This document shows, piece by piece, positions 61,415 through 64,000 of a stretch of 64,000 nucleotides of DNA. Source of the stretch: Loktanella gaetbuli (GTDB lineage: Bacteria; Pseudomonadota; Alphaproteobacteria; Rhodobacterales; Rhodobacteraceae); contig NZ_JAJATZ010000001.1 of assembly GCF_020531945.1 (NCBI RefSeq), forward strand, positions 434,001 to 498,000, read 5' to 3'. The position numbers and the translations under genes were made by a program. The notes beneath the pieces are model-generated. The model was given only the letters and a program-made list of their open reading frames with translations. It did not search any database and was not told where the DNA came from. Positions within the stretch are counted from its first letter, which is position 1, and every line of letters starts with the position of its first letter.

Positions 61415-62233
61415 ATGCCCGACGACAGATTGATCAACGACCCCGACGGCGGAATGCCGCGCCTGCTGGAAATCATGCGCCGCTTGCGTGACCCCGAAAC
61501 GGGCTGTCCTTGGGACATCGCGCAGGATTTCGCCAGCATCGCGCCCTACACCATCGAGGAAGCCTACGAGGTGGCGGATGCCATCGAACGCAATGCCTGG
61601 TCCGAACTGGAAGGCGAACTGGGCGATCTGCTGTTTCAATCCGTGTTCCACGCCCAAATGGCGTCAGAGGCGGGGCATTTCGATTTCGACGACGTGGTGC
61701 GCAACATCGCGGACAAGATGGTGGCGCGGCATCCGCATATCTTTGGCGACGAATCACGGGACAAATCCGCCGAACAGCAGACCGTCGACTGGGAACGGGT
61801 CAAGGCCGCCGAACGCGGCAATGCCCGCACGCTGGACGGTGTGGCGCTGGGCCTGCCTGCCCTGATGCGCGCCGTCAAACTGCAAAAACGTGCAGCGCGT
61901 GTGGGGTTCGACTGGCCCGATACAGCCCAGGTCGTGGACAAGATCGCAGAAGAAGCCGCCGAACTGGTCGAGGCCCGCGACACGCTGACACAGGAAAAGG
62001 TGGCCGAGGAATACGGCGACCTGCTGTTTGTCATGGCCAACCTTGGTCGTCATCTGGGCGTCGACCCTGAAGAGGCACTGCGTGCCGCCAACGGAAAATT
62101 CACAAGGCGGTTCAACATGATCGAGGATGCTCTTGCGGCAAGTGGACGGACGCCGGGCGACAGTGACCTGGCCGAAATGGACGCGCTATGGGATGCGGCA
62201 AAAGTGGCGGAAAGATCCCGAGTAAAAGAATAG
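61415..62233 (+). CDS. mazG: Nucleoside triphosphate pyrophosphohydrolase MazG
   Basis: A 272-residue housecleaning NTPase. It has two MazG domains: the first with GCPWDIAQDFASIAPYTIEEAYEVADAIERNAWSELEGELGDLLFQSVFHA (Mg-binding EExxE and ExxD residues), the second with EEAAELVEARDTLTQEKVAEEYGDLLFVMANLGRHL. This tandem arrangement is that of the long proteobacterial MazG, which hydrolyses non-canonical NTPs. ATG 61415 follows AAAGGCCCC. Confidence 0.95.
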   Translation: MPDDRLINDPDGGMPRLLEIMRRLRDPETGCPWDIAQDFASIAPYTIEEAYEVADAIERNAWSELEGELGDLLFQSVFHAQMASEAGHFDFDDVVRNIADKMVARHPHIFGDESRDKSAEQQTVDWERVKAAERGNARTLDGVALGLPALMRAVKLQKRAARVGFDWPDTAQVVDKIAEEAAELVEARDTLTQEKVAEEYGDLLFVMANLGRHLGVDPEEALRAANGKFTRRFNMIEDALAASGRTPGDSDLAEMDALWDAAKVAERSRVKE

Positions 62234-62237
62234 GGTA

Positions 62238-62266
62238 TTGACCCGATCAAAAGAGTCGGGTTTAGA
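62238..62266 (+). promoter_or_regulatory. Candidate promoter with internal inverted repeat before the iron-binding protein
   Basis: TTGACC (62238-62243), a 17-bp spacer and TTTAGA (62261-62266). ACCCGA (62241-62246) and TCGGGT (62256-62261) form an inverted repeat spanning the spacer, an operator-like position. The TTTAGAA half-site recalls Irr boxes; that is speculative. Confidence 0.4.
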
Positions 62267-62293
62267 AAGCGGCATCAACGCAAGGAGAGACCC

Positions 62294-63298
62294 ATGACGA
62301 TCCGCACCCTTTTGATGGCCACCGCAGCAACGGCGATTGCCGCGCCCGCGCTGGCTGATGTCACCATCTACACCACCCGCCAGCCCGAGCTGATCCAGCC
62401 GGTCATGGACGCCTTTACCGCCGACACCGGCATCGCCGTGAACCTGGAGTTCGTGAACGAAGCCCTGATCGAACGGCTCAAGGCCGAGGGCGCGCGTTCC
62501 CCTGCCGATCTGGTCATGGACGTCGATATCGCCAACCTGCAGCGCGTCGTGGACGAAGGCGTGACGCAGTCAGTCGATAGCCAGGTGCTGATGGACGCCA
62601 TCCCCGCCAGCCTGCGCAGCGACGACAACCAGTGGTTTGGCCTGACGACCCGCGCCCGCATCGTCTATGCCAGCAAGGACCGCGTGGCCGATGGTGAAAT
62701 CACCACCTACGAGGACCTGACCGACCCAAAGTGGGCTGGCCGCATCTGTACCCGGTCGGGCCTGAACAACTATAATCTGGCGCTGCTGTCGGCTGTCATC
62801 GCGCACCACGGCGAAGAAGCGGCCAAGGAATGGGCCGAAGGCATCAAGGCGAACCTCGCCCGCAAGCCCGAAGGCAATGACCGCGCACAGGTCAAGGCAA
62901 TCTGGGCCGGCGAGTGCGACATCAGCCTGGGCAACACCTACTACATGGGCAAGATGCTCGAGGATGCAGAGCAGACCGAATGGGCCAATGCCGTGCGGAT
63001 CGTGTTCCCCGAATTTGAGGAAGGCGGCACCCACGTCAACGTCTCCGGCATCGCGATGACGCAAAGCGCGCCGAACAAGGAAGAGGCGCTGCAACTGATG
63101 GAATACCTCGTCAGCCCCGCCGCACAGGCAATCTATGCAGAGGAAAACCACGAATACCCTGTGCTGGCCTCGGCCGAGTTGTCGGACCTGGTAGCATCCT
63201 GGGGTGAATACACCGCCGACGACGTCGACCTGAGCGAGCTTGCAGGCCACCGCGCGACGGCACTGCGCATCGTCGAAGAAGTGAACTTTGACGGCTAA
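62294..63298 (+). CDS. Ferric-iron ABC transporter substrate-binding protein
   Basis: A 334-residue periplasmic binding protein of the FbpA/FutA class. The signal peptide MTIRTLLMATAATAIAAPALA precedes VTIYTTRQPELIQPVMDAFTADTGIAVNLEFV. Iron-contacting tyrosine region NTYYMGKM and EYPV near the C-terminus match the family. AAGGAGAG lies upstream. No permease or ATPase gene follows in this window; the next gene is convergent, so this is an orphan binding protein. A terminator with T tract lies 23 bp past the stop. Confidence 0.92.
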   Translation: MTIRTLLMATAATAIAAPALADVTIYTTRQPELIQPVMDAFTADTGIAVNLEFVNEALIERLKAEGARSPADLVMDVDIANLQRVVDEGVTQSVDSQVLMDAIPASLRSDDNQWFGLTTRARIVYASKDRVADGEITTYEDLTDPKWAGRICTRSGLNNYNLALLSAVIAHHGEEAAKEWAEGIKANLARKPEGNDRAQVKAIWAGECDISLGNTYYMGKMLEDAEQTEWANAVRIVFPEFEEGGTHVNVSGIAMTQSAPNKEEALQLMEYLVSPAAQAIYAEENHEYPVLASAELSDLVASWGEYTADDVDLSELAGHRATALRIVEEVNFDG

Positions 63299-63321
63299 AT
63301 AGCCAGTATATCTATGAAAAC

Positions 63322-63354
63322 AGGCCGCGCAGGATCATCCTGCGCGGCCTTTTT
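63322..63354. terminator. Bidirectional intrinsic terminator
   Basis: AGGCCGCGCAGGAT and ATCCTGCGCGGCCT pair over 14 bp around a single base and are followed by TTTTC on the plus strand and preceded by AAAAC. It would end both the iron-binding gene and the convergent ABC-F gene. Confidence 0.85.
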
Positions 63355-63397
63355 CGTTATTTGTCAAACGGCGTCGTGGTCGGGTCGGACGGCGATG

Positions 63398-64000
63398 TTA
63401 TTCCTGCGCTTTCTCTTCCAGTTCCAGCCATTCCGCCTCTGCCTCTTCCAGCTTGGCGTGGCGGTCGGTCAGCGCGTCCGTGGCCTTTTCGAACTTGACC
63501 GGATTCTGGGTGAACAGATCGGGGTCGGCCATCAGTTCTTCCAGTTTGGCGATCTCGGCCTCGAGCCGTGCAATCACGGCGGGCAGCTCTTCCAGGCGGT
63601 GCTTTTCGGTGAATGACAGGCCCGTCTTGCGCGTGACCTGCTGGTTCTGTTTTCCCTTGGTGGACAACGGCTTGCCCACCGAACTTGGCGCTTTGACGCG
63701 GTCGCCGCGTTGGGCCTGATAATCAGTCCAACCGCCCGCATAGACCGTCGCCCGACCGTCGCCTTCCATGGCGACTGTCGTGGTGGCGGTCCGGTCCAGA
63801 AAATCACGGTCGTGGCTGACCAACAGCACCGTGCCGTCGTATTCGCCCAGCAGATCCTGCAACAGATCCAGCGTTTCGATGTCCAGATCGTTGGTCGGTT
63901 CGTCGAGGATCAGCAGGTTCGACGGTTTCGCCATCAGGCGGGCCAGCAACAAACGCGCCTTTTCACCACCTGACAGCGCCCGCACCGGCGCGCGGGCTTG
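63398..64000 (-). CDS. uup: ABC-F ATPase (Uup-like), C-terminal part
   Basis: The last about 200 residues of a protein continuing beyond the right edge. It has the ABC signature LSGGEKARLLLARL, Walker B LLILDEPTNDLD and the H-loop LLVSHDRDFLDR. A linker (KAPSSVGKPLSTKGKQNQQ) follows, then a C-terminal acidic coiled coil (EELPAVIARLEAEIAKLEELM), which is the Uup-type tail that binds branched DNA. Translation-associated ABC-F proteins are the other option; the coiled-coil end favours Uup. Confidence 0.88.
   Translation of the reverse strand, partial: QARAPVRALSGGEKARLLLARLMAKPSNLLILDEPTNDLDIETLDLLQDLLGEYDGTVLLVSHDRDFLDRTATTTVAMEGDGRATVYAGGWTDYQAQRGDRVKAPSSVGKPLSTKGKQNQQVTRKTGLSFTEKHRLEELPAVIARLEAEIAKLEELMADPDLFTQNPVKFEKATDALTDRHAKLEEAEAEWLELEEKAQE

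Overview
The window reads as chromosomal DNA of a high-GC alphaproteobacterium, most likely a marine Rhodobacteraceae (Roseobacter group). The reasons are the gene content and order: lptF-lptG-lptD-surA-pdxA-rsmA, prfA-prmC beside a DUF4167 gene, a divergent Lrp-type regulator with arginase and ornithine cyclodeaminase, a metal-ion HupE/UreJ exporter-like gene, a 'SufBCD-associated' membrane protein next to mfd, and an enormous RTX protein ending in a Hint domain. The family-level placement is inference; no rRNA is present. I see no insertion sequence, phage, integrase or CRISPR array. Both window edges cut genes: gnd on the left and an Uup-like ABC-F ATPase on the right.

Layout. 1-2.5 kb: gnd (partial), then the KtrA/KtrB potassium uptake pair. 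2.5-4.6 kb: a cysteine-free protein made of about twelve 50-residue YD-like repeats. 4.7-6.7 kb: rpsB-tsf with leader, hairpin and terminator. 6.7-12.1 kb: divergent HupE and DUF4198 genes whose ATGs overlap, pseudouridine kinase and glycosidase, DUF502, and an amino-acid exporter. 12.1-14.3 kb: 3-hydroxybutyrate dehydrogenase plus patatin, preceded by a 376-bp gap rich in inverted repeats that carries an isolated minus-strand terminator (candidate small RNA). 14.3-24.2 kb: oligopeptide-type binding protein with a tiny lipoprotein, a CsbD-like protein, a DsbA/FrnE-like oxidoreductase, mfd, hemB, SYLF lipoprotein and a MobA-like transferase.

24.3-33.8 kb is one 3161-residue RTX/cadherin/Hint protein, which contains a perfect 402-bp internal duplication. 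Its upstream gap of about 620 bp runs to tRNA-Leu(CAA). 34.5-39 kb: zinc metallopeptidase, YqaA, DsbB, then the Lrp/arginase/OCD cluster with a near-perfect palindrome between the divergent genes. 39.1-49.4 kb: gyrA, two related outer-membrane-barrel proteins, trmFO-gluQRS, hisI, a two-cysteine NifU-like scaffold, a 40-residue membrane protein, holC and pepA. 49.5-56.9 kb: the LPS-transport/SurA/PdxA/RsmA operon. 57-64 kb: DUF4167, prfA-prmC, DUF1499, an M20 amidohydrolase, mazG, an orphan ferric-iron binding protein and the ABC-F gene.

How the genes work together. Many neighbours overlap by ATGA, GTGA or TAATG and are probably translationally coupled: ktrAB, psuKG, bdh-patatin, yqaA-dsbB, arginase-OCD, trmFO-gluQRS, pepA-holC, lptFGD, surA-pdxA and prfA-prmC. 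Arginase plus OCD would convert arginine to proline under the adjacent regulator. LptF/G/D and SurA are linked by outer-membrane assembly. PrmC modifies the release factor encoded directly upstream. The least explained parts are the YD-like repeat protein, the RTX/Hint giant, the candidate RNA at about 14.1-14.3 kb, the HupE/DUF4198 start overlap and the 40-residue membrane protein with its own terminator.
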